Below, piece by piece: positions 7,302-14,877 of a DNA stretch of 17,898 nucleotides. Source of the stretch: Fidelibacterota bacterium (lineage in GTDB: Bacteria > Fidelibacterota > Marinisomatia > SCGC-AAA003-L08 > D37C17); assembly GCA_018671635.1 (NCBI GenBank), contig JABHHG010000087.1:1-17898 (forward strand), in the 5' to 3' direction. Each line of letters starts with the position of its first letter. Within the stretch, counting starts at the first letter, position 1. The notes under the pieces were generated by a model that was not told where the DNA came from, ran no database searches, and saw only the letters and a program-made list of their open reading frames with translations. A program made the position numbers and the translations under genes.

Positions 7302-8033
7302 TTAATTTGAGAGTTTTACAGCAAAAATTAAATTATTTGCATCAATTGAGTGAATGGCCATTTCATTGGATTGCAATTTCTCCGCATTCGCTAATTGTAA
7401 AAAAATAGAAATAATATCAGAGGTACTACCCCGCATAGCAATTTCATCTTGAGAAATTACGGCTTCAACATTTTTACCTGTATTCACAAACTCAAAGAAT
7501 GACTCTGGAGAACTAATAGAATCACCATTATTAATAATTTCCCAAGGGAATTTAGCAATCATAGAATAACTATTATTATCGCCAAAAATTCTAACCGCAC
7601 CATTGCTCGAAAAATCCATTTCCTCTTGAAAATACTTCATTGTTGATAAATCAAATGCACCTAAACTGATTAATACATTTCCATCAAGAAATTGTAATGA
7701 CTCAATAGTATAGTCATCTTTACTCTGTAAAATCACTTTTAGAACTTTATCAATGACCACTTCTTGGGAAAATTCTTCAGACTGCATTGAAATGTTAAAA
7801 TCAAATTTAGAAATCATGGGGTAAAAAATGACGACAAAAATGGCCATGAAAATGATGGTATACATACTAATTGAAGGGAGCTTCAAAACTTTTTTTGGTG
7901 CAATCTTTTTCTGCTTTTTAACAGGAGCTATATTAGAAGTGACTTGGGTTTTCTGTTTCAAAAATGAAACTGAGCAATCAGCCATTTCTTTAGTTTGAAT
8001 TCCAGGCTCTGAAAGTAAGTTTATATCAAACAT
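7302..8033 (-). CDS. PilN-like inner-membrane protein (type IV pilus / type II secretion assembly)
   Basis: A 243-residue protein with an N-terminal MFDINLLSEP resembling the PilN start (M-x-x-INLLP) that binds PilM. A Lys-rich stretch (39-51) precedes a single membrane segment (about 55-72), and the remaining 170 residues should be periplasmic. This architecture fits PilN or the C-terminal half of GspL. Sequence similarity to standard PilN is weak by eye, so the call rests on the N-terminus, topology and the preceding PilM-like gene. I place the start at 8033: GAGGG lies four to five bases ahead, it overlaps the upstream stop by 8 bp, and the longer frame from 8075 would add 14 unrelated residues. 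No PilO follows; rsmD does. Confidence 0.5.
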   Translation of the reverse strand: MFDINLLSEPGIQTKEMADCSVSFLKQKTQVTSNIAPVKKQKKIAPKKVLKLPSISMYTIIFMAIFVVIFYPMISKFDFNISMQSEEFSQEVVIDKVLKVILQSKDDYTIESLQFLDGNVLISLGAFDLSTMKYFQEEMDFSSNGAVRIFGDNNSYSMIAKFPWEIINNGDSISSPESFFEFVNTGKNVEAVISQDEIAMRGSTSDIISIFLQLANAEKLQSNEMAIHSIDANNLIFAVKLSN

Positions 8034-8907
8034 CAATCCCTCTAAACCCCACTCCCATTTCTGCAAAAGTAGCACCTTTTAGTGGATTGATTTTTTCTTC
8101 AGTTGAAATATCTAAAACTTCGAACGGATTCAATAATGTCACATTTCTAATTTCAGACTCAACCAATTTTTTTAAATCTTTTGCATTCAATTCAGTTGAG
8201 TATACAAACAGCCGTTCCATATGCATGAATTCATCTAAGCCTTCACTCATCCACGATTCAATTTGGGAGGTCATTTTCTCAAGTAATGTTGTTGATCCAA
8301 CCAGATTTAAAATTTTCACTGAATTTTTCAACCGTTTAAAAGTAACTAATGTTTTAAACTCACCCCCTTTTACAATGAGCAATTGATCAATATGATTTTT
8401 GCCCATTTTCCAAATGGAATAACTTTCCAGTTGATGCGCATGAAACCATTGTTTAGCGCCAATTTCAGCAGAGAAAATGCCAATGTTAATAGTTCTAAGT
8501 TCACCATTAACATCTTGTACTGAATTAACAATACCCGTTTTCAATTCTTTATGAAGATGGATATTTAGAAGACTACTACTATTGAAAAATGGAAATGAAA
8601 ATGTATCATATAAAGTTTCAAATTCAGGGTCACTAATCTGATTTTTCTGCCATTCAATAAAATCTGATGAATTGTATTGGGTATGCGATATAAATATATT
8701 TTGAGTATCTATAGATAATTGAAATCGTGGAGACGCTTCTGAAGATTCATTAATAATCTCTTCCAATATAGTCGTGAAATTTCCATTCTTGAAACTAAAG
8801 TCTTCAGCTGACTTAATTTGACCAAATTTGGTAATCAATGGACCGCCCTCTGATGGAATCCACTCTAAGTATTGAAAATACTTACCGCTTTGTGATACAG
8901 CAATCAA
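8026..8907 (-). CDS. PilM-like cytoplasmic protein, divergent
   Basis: A 293-residue soluble protein with no signal peptide or membrane segment. The opening LIAVSQSGKYFQYLEWIPS and the closing ATFAEMGVGFRGIDV are reminiscent of PilM/GspL actin-like proteins, which begin with a phosphate loop and end with AxGLALRG. The typical DIGSSSVK nucleotide loop is not recognisable, so ATP binding is doubtful. I do not see a full family match; the call rests mainly on position directly before a PilN-like gene. The start is TTG at 8907, with AGGA seven bases ahead overlapping the stop of the previous gene. That preceding gene is in the same frame, separated by one TAG and three codons. Confidence 0.42.
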   Translation of the reverse strand: MIAVSQSGKYFQYLEWIPSEGGPLITKFGQIKSAEDFSFKNGNFTTILEEIINESSEASPRFQLSIDTQNIFISHTQYNSSDFIEWQKNQISDPEFETLYDTFSFPFFNSSSLLNIHLHKELKTGIVNSVQDVNGELRTINIGIFSAEIGAKQWFHAHQLESYSIWKMGKNHIDQLLIVKGGEFKTLVTFKRLKNSVKILNLVGSTTLLEKMTSQIESWMSEGLDEFMHMERLFVYSTELNAKDLKKLVESEIRNVTLLNPFEVLDISTEEKINPLKGATFAEMGVGFRGIDV

Positions 8908-8914
8908 TCTAAAA

Positions 8915-8918
8915 TCCT
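8915..8918 (-). promoter_or_regulatory. Shine-Dalgarno for the TTG start of the PilM-like gene
   Basis: AGGA on the minus strand overlaps the TAG stop of the upstream gene and lies seven bases before the TTG at 8907. It supports re-initiation at that TTG. Confidence 0.45.
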
Positions 8919-9690
8919 ATTCACTAGCCCAAGTTGTAATTCCACCTTTAATAGACCCATGACGCCCAGCCTCAAATTGGAATACTAAAAACCTTGGTTC
9001 AGTATAATCATCGGGCACTGGAGATGAAACGGTAAAAATTGGATTTTCAGAATCTGATTCATCAATATCAAAATAGAATTTTTCATGTGTGATTGGACAA
9101 TATAAACGTTCATTACTTAGATGATACTTTTTCCGTAAATAGTCCGTTACAATTTCAGTGCGACTTGTGGTATCTGAAGAAAATATATCATAAAACATTT
9201 CATCATTAGTAAATGACTTTAAGTCTCTTACATTTACAAATAGAGTATCAACACCGCCACTATCTCCATTCTTCATTCCAACAGTATAAATAGTATCTAA
9301 TTTAACTTTTCTCATAATCACAGCATCACTAAAGGTAGTGTCAACCTTGACTTCGAAACCTCTTTCAATATTTATAGCATATTTACCATCACTTAAATTT
9401 AAAGATTGAGAACCGGTAAAAGTACTATCTGCAATAAGTGAATCCATGGCTGCTTCAATTAACTCAAATAAGTGTTCTCCATTGGTAGAATATTTTCCTG
9501 TGAGTTCAAAATAAAAATCCTGTGAATTTGAAATATCTAACATTCGTTCACGGGCATCATTTCTAATTTCGCTTTCTTCCATCCAAATTGAACGTGGGAT
9601 ATAAATAATAAGAAATAATATGAGAATAGAAAATATAATACCCCAATCTAATGCACCAATTTTACGATCTAATATATCTTGTGAATACAA
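8917..9690 (-). CDS. Membrane-anchored, pilin-like protein of unknown function
   Basis: I do not recognise a named family. The 257 residues have a short N-terminus, one membrane helix (about 16-33, ending YIPRSIW), then a helical stretch with the shape of a pseudopilin alpha-1 helix (ARERMLDISNSQDFYFELTG, then KYS), then a beta-rich Asp/Ser/Thr-rich periplasmic domain with one CPITHEKF motif. There is no prepilin peptidase site (GFTLIE-like), so it would stay uncleaved. The start is TTG at 9690 with GGGAG eight bases ahead; an upstream ATG in frame hits a TGA after three codons. It lies 15 bp after comEA and 9 bp before the PilM-like gene, which hints at pilus-like or DNA-uptake machinery. 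An unrelated envelope protein remains possible. Confidence 0.6.
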   Translation of the reverse strand: MYSQDILDRKIGALDWGIIFSILILFLIIYIPRSIWMEESEIRNDARERMLDISNSQDFYFELTGKYSTNGEHLFELIEAAMDSLIADSTFTGSQSLNLSDGKYAINIERGFEVKVDTTFSDAVIMRKVKLDTIYTVGMKNGDSGGVDTLFVNVRDLKSFTNDEMFYDIFSSDTTSRTEIVTDYLRKKYHLSNERLYCPITHEKFYFDIDESDSENPIFTVSSPVPDDYTEPRFLVFQFEAGRHGSIKGGITTWASE

Positions 9691-9698
9691 TCCTCAAT

Positions 9699-9703
9699 CT
9701 CCC
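9699..9703 (-). promoter_or_regulatory. Shine-Dalgarno for the TTG start at 9690
   Basis: GGGAG on the minus strand lies eight bases before TTG 9690, in the 15-bp gap after the comEA stop. The only nearby upstream ATG (9705) in this frame is closed by TGA three codons later, so TTG is the likely start. Confidence 0.5.
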
Positions 9704-9705
9704 AT

Positions 9706-10068
9706 TTATATTACAATAAATTCTTTAATTTTTTCAATTGTCTTTGCTCCAATTCCAGGAACTAATAATAAATCTTCAACTGAAGAAAACGAGCCCATTT
9801 CTAATCGTTTAACCATAATTTTTTCTGCCGTAACCGGACCGATTCCTGGAAGCAAAATCAACTCATCTTTACTCGCAGTATTTACATTAATCTTCCCTGA
9901 TAAAACTTGCTCTGACTTTATAATATCTGCAATTTCTTGATTGTTCTCAACAAATCTTAATTCGGTATTTCTATCATTATTGCGAACATATAAAATAGAT
10001 AAACCAACCATAAATGCAATAGTTAAAAACAATACGGTATTACGCTCATCTTTAGTGAAAAAAATCAT
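9706..10068 (-). CDS. comEA: ComEA-like helix-hairpin-helix DNA-binding protein
   Basis: ComEA-type proteins bind double-stranded DNA in the periplasm and pull it in during transformation. The 120 residues comprise one membrane anchor (about 10-28) and, after a short linker, two helix-hairpin-helix motifs (INVNTASKDELILLPGIGPV from about residue 60, and LLLVPGIGAKTIEKI near the end). Length and order match the family. The ATG overlaps the dnaJ stop by one base (TAATG), so it may be translated by re-initiation after the chaperone genes. Related HhH proteins outside competence exist, but the neighbouring pilus-like genes and dprA in the window favour DNA uptake. Confidence 0.82.
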   Translation of the reverse strand: MIFFTKDERNTVLFLTIAFMVGLSILYVRNNDRNTELRFVENNQEIADIIKSEQVLSGKINVNTASKDELILLPGIGPVTAEKIMVKRLEMGSFSSVEDLLLVPGIGAKTIEKIKEFIVI

Positions 10069-11183
10069 TAGTTAAACTTTGAGAATGTAGCCCCATCATC
10101 TAATTCTTTTCTTAAGCCTTCTAAAAGTTTACGAACAGATTTAGAATATTTGCTTGGTGTTTTAATATTTACTTTCACCAATTCATCTCCATTTCGTTGA
10201 CGATTCACTTCAGGAATTCCCTTGCCTTTTAATCGAAGAATTTGACCCGATTTGATTCCTGCAGGAACTTTTAAATTAACTTTCCCTGCCAATGTGGGTA
10301 CTTCTACAGACCCTCCAAAAACAGCCATAGGGTAATCTATCCAACAGTCTAAGAAAATATCATTCACATCTCTTACAAATAAATCATGTTCTTTCTCATC
10401 GAAATACACAACCAAATCTCCAGAGGAAGTATTATTTGGACCTCTATTTCCATCCCCTGACATTGTCATATAATTACCACGAGAGACTCCAGATGGCACT
10501 TCAATATCCACACTTACCATATTTTTTACACGACCATCCCCTCTGCAAGATTTGCAGGGATTAGAAATAATGGTTCCCTTGCCAGAACAATGATGGCAAG
10601 GTTGAACATTTACAATTTGACCTAGAAATGAACGTTGTACTTGTCTGATTTCACCCGTACCTTGACATGAAGAACATGTACTTGGCTGAGCTTCTCCTTC
10701 TGCGCCAGATCCACTACAAGGCTCACAGGATTCAAAGCGTTTAATTTTTACTGTCTTTTGTGAACCGGCATAAATTTCTTCTAAGGTTAATGCTAAAGTG
10801 AGTTTTAAATCACCGCCTCGTCGTTGTTGACGGGATCGACCGCGACCACCACCAAAGATGTCACCAAATCCACCACCGCCACCACCGCCACCACCAAAGA
10901 TATCACCGAATGAGCTGAAGATGTCATTCATATCCATATTATGGAATCCACCTCCTGCACTTTGATTTACACCCGCGTGACCAAATTGGTCATAACGTTG
11001 ACGCTTTTCACCATCATTTAAAATGCCATAGGCTTCAGCCGCTTCTTTAAATTTTTCTTCAGCACCTTTATCTCCCTGATTTTTATCAGGATGGTATTTC
11101 ATGGCAACTTTGCGATATGCTTTTTTTATTGAATTAGCATCGGCGTCTTTAGAAACGCCTAAAATTTCGTAATAATCTCTCAT
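10068..11183 (-). CDS. dnaJ: Chaperone DnaJ (Hsp40)
   Basis: Co-chaperone that delivers unfolded clients to DnaK and stimulates its ATPase. All class I domains are present in 371 residues: J domain (1-68) with HPD at 31-33; Gly/Phe region (about 77-115) including nine consecutive glycines (97-105); zinc domain (153-217) with four CxxCxGxG repeats (CEPCSGSG, CSSCQGTG, CHHCSGKG, CKSCRGDG); and the C-terminal client-binding domains. It overlaps grpE and comEA by one base each through TAATG junctions. dnaK is not in the window. Confidence 0.98.
   Translation of the reverse strand: MRDYYEILGVSKDADANSIKKAYRKVAMKYHPDKNQGDKGAEEKFKEAAEAYGILNDGEKRQRYDQFGHAGVNQSAGGGFHNMDMNDIFSSFGDIFGGGGGGGGGFGDIFGGGRGRSRQQRRGGDLKLTLALTLEEIYAGSQKTVKIKRFESCEPCSGSGAEGEAQPSTCSSCQGTGEIRQVQRSFLGQIVNVQPCHHCSGKGTIISNPCKSCRGDGRVKNMVSVDIEVPSGVSRGNYMTMSGDGNRGPNNTSSGDLVVYFDEKEHDLFVRDVNDIFLDCWIDYPMAVFGGSVEVPTLAGKVNLKVPAGIKSGQILRLKGKGIPEVNRQRNGDELVKVNIKTPSKYSKSVRKLLEGLRKELDDGATFSKFN
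10869..10895 (-). repeat. GGN microsatellite coding poly-glycine in DnaJ
   Basis: Nine successive glycine codons (GGT, GGC and GGA) encode residues 97-105, flanked on both sides by FGDIF. The tract is prone to slippage in steps of three bases, which would change linker length without breaking the frame. Confidence 0.7.
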
Positions 11184-11731
11184 TAACTTATCTTACTCAC
11201 AACTACTTTTGCATGACGAATAATTCGATCATGATATTTATACCCACCTTCAAACTCCTTCACAATTATATCATCCTCTTCTCCCGGCTCACTCATCAGC
11301 GCTTCATGCAATTCAGGGTCAAAGGTTTCACCTATAGTTTCAAAAGATTCAATATTCTTATCTTTTAAGTTTTTGATCAATTTTAACTGCACCAGCTTTA
11401 TTGCTTCCTTAATGGATTTCTCATCAGTTTTGTCAGCATTATCAACTGTACGCTGAAGGTCATCAAGGGCCGGTAAAAGTGATAAGACTATTTCTTCTCC
11501 TGAATATCGAATCAAATGAATCTTCTCGTCTCGAGTTCTTCGTTTATAATTATCAAACTCAGCGAGAAGACGAATATTCTTATCTTTTTGTCTCTCAATA
11601 TTAGATTCTAATTCAATAATTTTTTCATTCAAATTAGATTCTAACTCCTTAAAATCATTTATTTTTTTTGACGTAGCCGTGGCTTTTGTCTTTTTAGAAT
11701 TTGTTTTTGTGGTAGTACTTTTTTTCGGCAT
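11183..11731 (-). CDS. grpE: Nucleotide exchange factor GrpE
   Basis: Releases ADP from DnaK in the DnaK-DnaJ-GrpE cycle. The 182 residues have a Lys/Thr/Ser-rich disordered N-terminus (1-25), a long coiled coil (about 26-75), the LLPALDDLQRTVDN segment of the four-helix bundle, and the C-terminal beta-wing signature (FDPELHEALMSEPGEEDD; VKEFEGGYKYHDRIIRHAKV). Length and domains are normal. It is first in a grpE-dnaJ-comEA run and the stop overlaps the dnaJ ATG by one base. No hrcA precedes it; ftsX does, with a 103-bp gap. Confidence 0.96.
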   Translation of the reverse strand: MPKKSTTTKTNSKKTKATATSKKINDFKELESNLNEKIIELESNIERQKDKNIRLLAEFDNYKRRTRDEKIHLIRYSGEEIVLSLLPALDDLQRTVDNADKTDEKSIKEAIKLVQLKLIKNLKDKNIESFETIGETFDPELHEALMSEPGEEDDIIVKEFEGGYKYHDRIIRHAKVVVSKIS

Positions 11732-11834
11732 AATCTCTTATAAATTAAATTTTGGTTATATAGCAAGACCTGAAATTTAATATTTTAAGCAAGATTTTTA
11801 CAAGTGGAGGATTGTTTAATTTATATCTAAATTT
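11732..11834 (-). promoter_or_regulatory. Leader of the grpE-dnaJ run with inverted repeat and possible extended -10
   Basis: This is one of the two longest gaps between genes in the window. It contains a 9-bp inverted repeat, ATTAAATTT / AAATTTAAT (11773-11781 and 11744-11752), with a 20-base loop that carries TGCTATATAA (11756-11765), an extended -10-like motif. There is no good -35, and the heat-shock CIRCE element (TTAGCACTC-N9-GAGTGCTAA) is absent. A short A/T hairpin (AATTTA-GATA-TAAATT) directly after the ftsX stop has no T-tract and is a poor terminator. A promoter here is likely from position; its exact site is uncertain. Confidence 0.35.
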
Positions 11835-12704
11835 TTACTTTAAATACTTTGAAATCCCACGATAACTTCCCGTGAGTCCTAAAAGGATTCCAACTATCAA
11901 ATTTCCGGCAATCATCATGTCAGGAATTACCAACTGAATTCGAACTAATGATTCAATAAGATAGGCTTGTAATGAATATAGCAATGAAAGAAATAGTAAC
12001 GCCATTGTTGAACCAATCAAGCCCTGATAAATACCCTCCATTATAAATGGAAATCGAATAAAACTATTTGTGGCGCCCAAGAGGTGAAGTGTCTCAATTG
12101 AATGTTGCTTAGAATGGATTATCAGACGAATTGTATTAGAAACCAATACTATTGAAATCAATAAAATTGCGATGCCAACCACCAATGAAAACCCCAGAAG
12201 ATTATCGATTATATGATCAACACGAGATACGACATCATGCTGAAATGCTGCCTCGTCAACGCCATTCATACGTCTGATTTCGCGTGTTATTTTCCACATC
12301 ATACGCGGAGATCGATGTGAAATAGATATATCGAAGTTCCCTCCCATTGGGAGTGGATTATTACCAATTATATTTTTAATATCATCTTTGAAATAAAGTT
12401 TAAATAAACTGGCAGCCTTCTCTTTGTCTATAAATTCACCTTGCTCAATTCCTCTAATCAGTAAGATATCATTAAACAATTGTACGGATGTCGACTCTGA
12501 GAGCCCAGAATCAAAAAATACCTCAATATTAAACTGAGCTGTAAATTTGTTGGTAAATCCCACCATATTCTCATAAAAGAAATATGCAGAGCTAAATACC
12601 ACTAATGTGATTGCAATCGTAATTGATGAAATAATTGCAGGAATCCGTGCCCGGAATAAAGCACGAATACTTTCAATTAGTAAGAATGTTAATTTAGACA
12701 TCAT
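11835..12704 (-). CDS. ftsX: Cell division protein FtsX
   Basis: Membrane subunit of the FtsEX complex, which transmits ATP hydrolysis by FtsE to periplasmic cell-wall hydrolases at the septum. The 289 residues show the FtsX topology: a short cytoplasmic start, membrane segment 1 (22-44), a periplasmic domain (about 45-165), then segments at about 172-192, 220-244 and 263-280. SIETLHLLGATNSFIRFPF (202-220) is the conserved FtsX cytoplasmic loop. It overlaps ftsE by 4 bp (ATGA). Length is typical. No EnvC-type activator follows; grpE does after 103 bp. Confidence 0.94.
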   Translation of the reverse strand: MMSKLTFLLIESIRALFRARIPAIISSITIAITLVVFSSAYFFYENMVGFTNKFTAQFNIEVFFDSGLSESTSVQLFNDILLIRGIEQGEFIDKEKAASLFKLYFKDDIKNIIGNNPLPMGGNFDISISHRSPRMMWKITREIRRMNGVDEAAFQHDVVSRVDHIIDNLLGFSLVVGIAILLISIVLVSNTIRLIIHSKQHSIETLHLLGATNSFIRFPFIMEGIYQGLIGSTMALLFLSLLYSLQAYLIESLVRIQLVIPDMMIAGNLIVGILLGLTGSYRGISKYLK

Positions 12705-13354
12705 TTCTGTACTAAACGTCCGTCACTTAATTCTATGTATCTTTTTTTACGCGGTCGTATTAATGGGAAATTATGTGTTGACATCAACACGGAGGTTCCG
12801 TTATTGGTGGCTAATTCTAATAGGTCTAAAATTTCATCCGATACATTGGGGTCAAGATTTCCCGTAGGCTCATCGGCTAAAATTACAACTGGATCTTTTA
12901 CCAATGCTCTGGCGATAGAAACCCGCTGTTGTTCGCCACCACTCAACTGAGATGGACGCATTTTAGTAACGCTGTCAAGCCCTACTTTTTCAAGAATTTC
13001 ACTTACTTTAGACTTAATTTCTTTATTGGGGAGACCTAAAATATTCAATGGTAATGCAACATTCTCAAATACCGTTCTATCTTCAATGAGTCGAAAATCC
13101 TGAAAAATCATTCCAATTTTTCTTCGGTAATATGGAATCTTACGACTCCGCATATCCGTAATATCTTGACCATCAATATAGAGACTACCATCATTCAGAA
13201 GAATATCTTTATAGATGGTTCTGAGAACCGTGGACTTTCCTGCACCCGTCGGCCCCATCAAAAATACCATTTCACCTTTTTCAATATGGAATGATAAATC
13301 GAATATCCCCACATCATCAGCGTAAGTAGCCGTTACATTTTCAAATTGAATCAT
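12701..13354 (-). CDS. ftsE: Cell division ATP-binding protein FtsE
   Basis: ATPase of the FtsEX complex on the cytoplasmic face of the division site. The 217 residues are a single ABC domain: Walker A GPTGAGKST (34-42), Q-loop at Gln85 (GMIFQDFRLI), signature LSGGEQQR (137-144), Walker B VVILADEPTG (156-165) and the switch His in STHN near 193. The ftsE-ftsX 4-bp overlap is the standard arrangement and separates this from other small ABC proteins such as LolD. It starts 27 bp after the exchanger gene. Confidence 0.95.
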   Translation of the reverse strand: MIQFENVTATYADDVGIFDLSFHIEKGEMVFLMGPTGAGKSTVLRTIYKDILLNDGSLYIDGQDITDMRSRKIPYYRRKIGMIFQDFRLIEDRTVFENVALPLNILGLPNKEIKSKVSEILEKVGLDSVTKMRPSQLSGGEQQRVSIARALVKDPVVILADEPTGNLDPNVSDEILDLLELATNNGTSVLMSTHNFPLIRPRKKRYIELSDGRLVQK

Positions 13355-13381
13355 AGAAAAAATTACTCATGTTTTTTGATG

Positions 13382-14317
13382 CTAACCAATCCAAAGGGAA
13401 TTAAAATTTAAAAAAATAAATACAACATATATCCCTAATAAAATAATCCCAATTTCGCGAGACAGTTTATTTCTAAAGTATAATGCTGCGAACAAAATCA
13501 TCGTAAGTAATCCCATCACAAATAGCTGTGCATTTATGGTGATAGACGTAATAGAAATATCTTTGATTATAAATGAGATGCCTAACACCGCCACAATATT
13601 CATAATATTAGACCCGATAATATTTCCAATAGCCAAACTTGCCTCATTTTTTTTTATAGCAACTAAGGTGGTGGCTAATTCGGGTAAAGAGGTTCCGATG
13701 GCTACAATAGTCATTCCAATAATTATAGGTGGAATTCCAAAAATCTCAGCTAATCCAACTGCACCCTCCACAAAAAAGTGTGATCCAAAACCAAGTCCTG
13801 AAATTCCAATTATCACAAACATAGCAATGTTTTGAGAGGTCCCTTCATCAATAACATCCACCTCATGATCCGAATTAATCAAATAATAACAATACAGAAA
13901 AAGGATTCCAATGTAACCTAAGCCTGTATAAAAATTCATATAATCAAGCTGAATACTCAATATGGGAAGCATGGTAATAAATAGAAGAAAATAAAGATCA
14001 CCCTTTAATTTTGAAAATGAATAGCAAAGTGGAGAAATAATTGAGCCAATGCCTAAAATCAATCCAATATTTGCAATATTAGAGCCAATTACATTCCCAA
14101 CAACAATCCCCGATTCACCTCTGAGTGTTGCCATAATACTCACAATAAGTTCAGGCAAACTGGTACCGAATGCAACCAAGGTAATACCCACTACAATTTT
14201 GGGGATGCTGAACTTTTCAGCAATAGATTTACTACTCTCAATTAAGTATTCAGCTCCGAAGAATAATAGTAGGCCACCCGCCACAAACTGTACTAACTCA
14301 GGGAACATGTTTAACAT
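13382..14317 (-). CDS. YrbG-type Na+/Ca2+ exchanger (CaCA family)
   Basis: Inner-membrane antiporter likely exchanging Ca2+ for Na+ (or H+, or with K+). The 311 residues are almost wholly hydrophobic, about ten membrane helices, with the two alpha-repeats of the CaCA superfamily: GTSLPEL (51-57) with GNVIGSNIANI (74-84), and GTSLPEL (208-214) with GNIIGSNIMNI (231-241). The acidic residue of each repeat that binds the cation is present (Glu56, Glu213). Ion preference cannot be read with certainty. The ATG at 14317 overlaps nadD by 7 bp; a second ATG at 14308 is equally possible, and neither has a clear Shine-Dalgarno. Confidence 0.9.
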   Translation of the reverse strand: MLNMFPELVQFVAGGLLLFFGAEYLIESSKSIAEKFSIPKIVVGITLVAFGTSLPELIVSIMATLRGESGIVVGNVIGSNIANIGLILGIGSIISPLCYSFSKLKGDLYFLLFITMLPILSIQLDYMNFYTGLGYIGILFLYCYYLINSDHEVDVIDEGTSQNIAMFVIIGISGLGFGSHFFVEGAVGLAEIFGIPPIIIGMTIVAIGTSLPELATTLVAIKKNEASLAIGNIIGSNIMNIVAVLGISFIIKDISITSITINAQLFVMGLLTMILFAALYFRNKLSREIGIILLGIYVVFIFLNFNSLWIG

Positions 14318-14877
14318 GAGTATAATTTATTTTCTAAAATATAATTAAATACATTAGAGGGTAATAAGGCCATTGCTTTTTCAGCATTATTGTTTAACTC
14401 ATTTCTAAATTCTGAAGATGATATATCATAATTAAAATCATCAATATACTCTAATCTAATCTTAGGATTAAAAGTAAAATGGTTTCGTGAAAAACAAATA
14501 AATGAAACCACTTTTTGTAATGCTTCAAACTCATACCATGTGGCCAATAGATTACCTTGATCTTCACCCAAAATGACACTCAAATCACATTCGGGAGATT
14601 GATTTAGAATCCATCTAACTGTATTGATAGTATAACTGGGTGATGATGCATTTAATTCAAAATTTGATACTTCAATTTTAGGGGAAATTTCTCCGAATGC
14701 ATACACACACATTTGAAGCCGTTGATCAGAAGTTGCCATCGTTTCATTTACTTTATTGGGCGATTGTTTAGCAGGGAAAATAAAAAATTTATCACAATCA
14801 TCAACCAGGCGATTTACCATTTCTATATATGCAAGATGAGGTGGATCAAAACTACCTCCGAACATATAAATTTTCAT
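14311..14877 (-). CDS. nadD: NadD-family nicotinate-nucleotide adenylyltransferase with altered active-site motif
   Basis: NadD transfers AMP from ATP to nicotinate mononucleotide in NAD synthesis. The 188-residue length, GGSFDPPH start (7-14), FFIFPAKQSPNK, SYTINTVRWIL, VILGEDQGN and ISSSEFR near the C-terminus all match NadD. However, the (H/T)xGH motif at the nucleotide site reads HLAY (14-17), so Gly and the second, catalytic His are replaced by Ala and Tyr; I rechecked the codons (CAT CTT GCA TAT). The enzyme may be slower, may have shifted function, or the change may be normal in this lineage. It overlaps the BamD-like gene by 4 bp (ATGA). Family membership is secure, activity less so. 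Confidence 0.83.
   Translation of the reverse strand: MKIYMFGGSFDPPHLAYIEMVNRLVDDCDKFFIFPAKQSPNKVNETMATSDQRLQMCVYAFGEISPKIEVSNFELNASSPSYTINTVRWILNQSPECDLSVILGEDQGNLLATWYEFEALQKVVSFICFSRNHFTFNPKIRLEYIDDFNYDISSSEFRNELNNNAEKAMALLPSNVFNYILENKLYSC

Noticed and set aside
8034..8075. N-terminal extension of the PilN-like protein from an upstream start at 8075
   Set aside because: It would add 14 residues inside the upstream gene, while the ATG at 8033 has a purine-rich ribosome site and gives the PilN-like MFDINLL start.
10869..10895. GGN repeat as a CRISPR or tandem-repeat locus
   Set aside because: It is the in-frame poly-glycine linker of DnaJ, a normal feature of the Gly/Phe region.
11732..11834. 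CIRCE heat-shock operator before grpE
   Set aside because: No match to TTAGCACTC-N9-GAGTGCTAA on either strand of the gap.
13359..13379. A-run and T-run (AAAAAA...TTTTTT) between ftsE and the exchanger gene as a terminator
   Set aside because: The stem would be purely A-T with a nine-base loop and no G-C pairs; chance in A+T-rich DNA is more likely.
13536..14348. Plus-strand hydrophobic frames opposite the exchanger gene
   Set aside because: Antisense frames of a membrane protein are often hydrophobic; the minus-strand frame carries both CaCA alpha-repeats.
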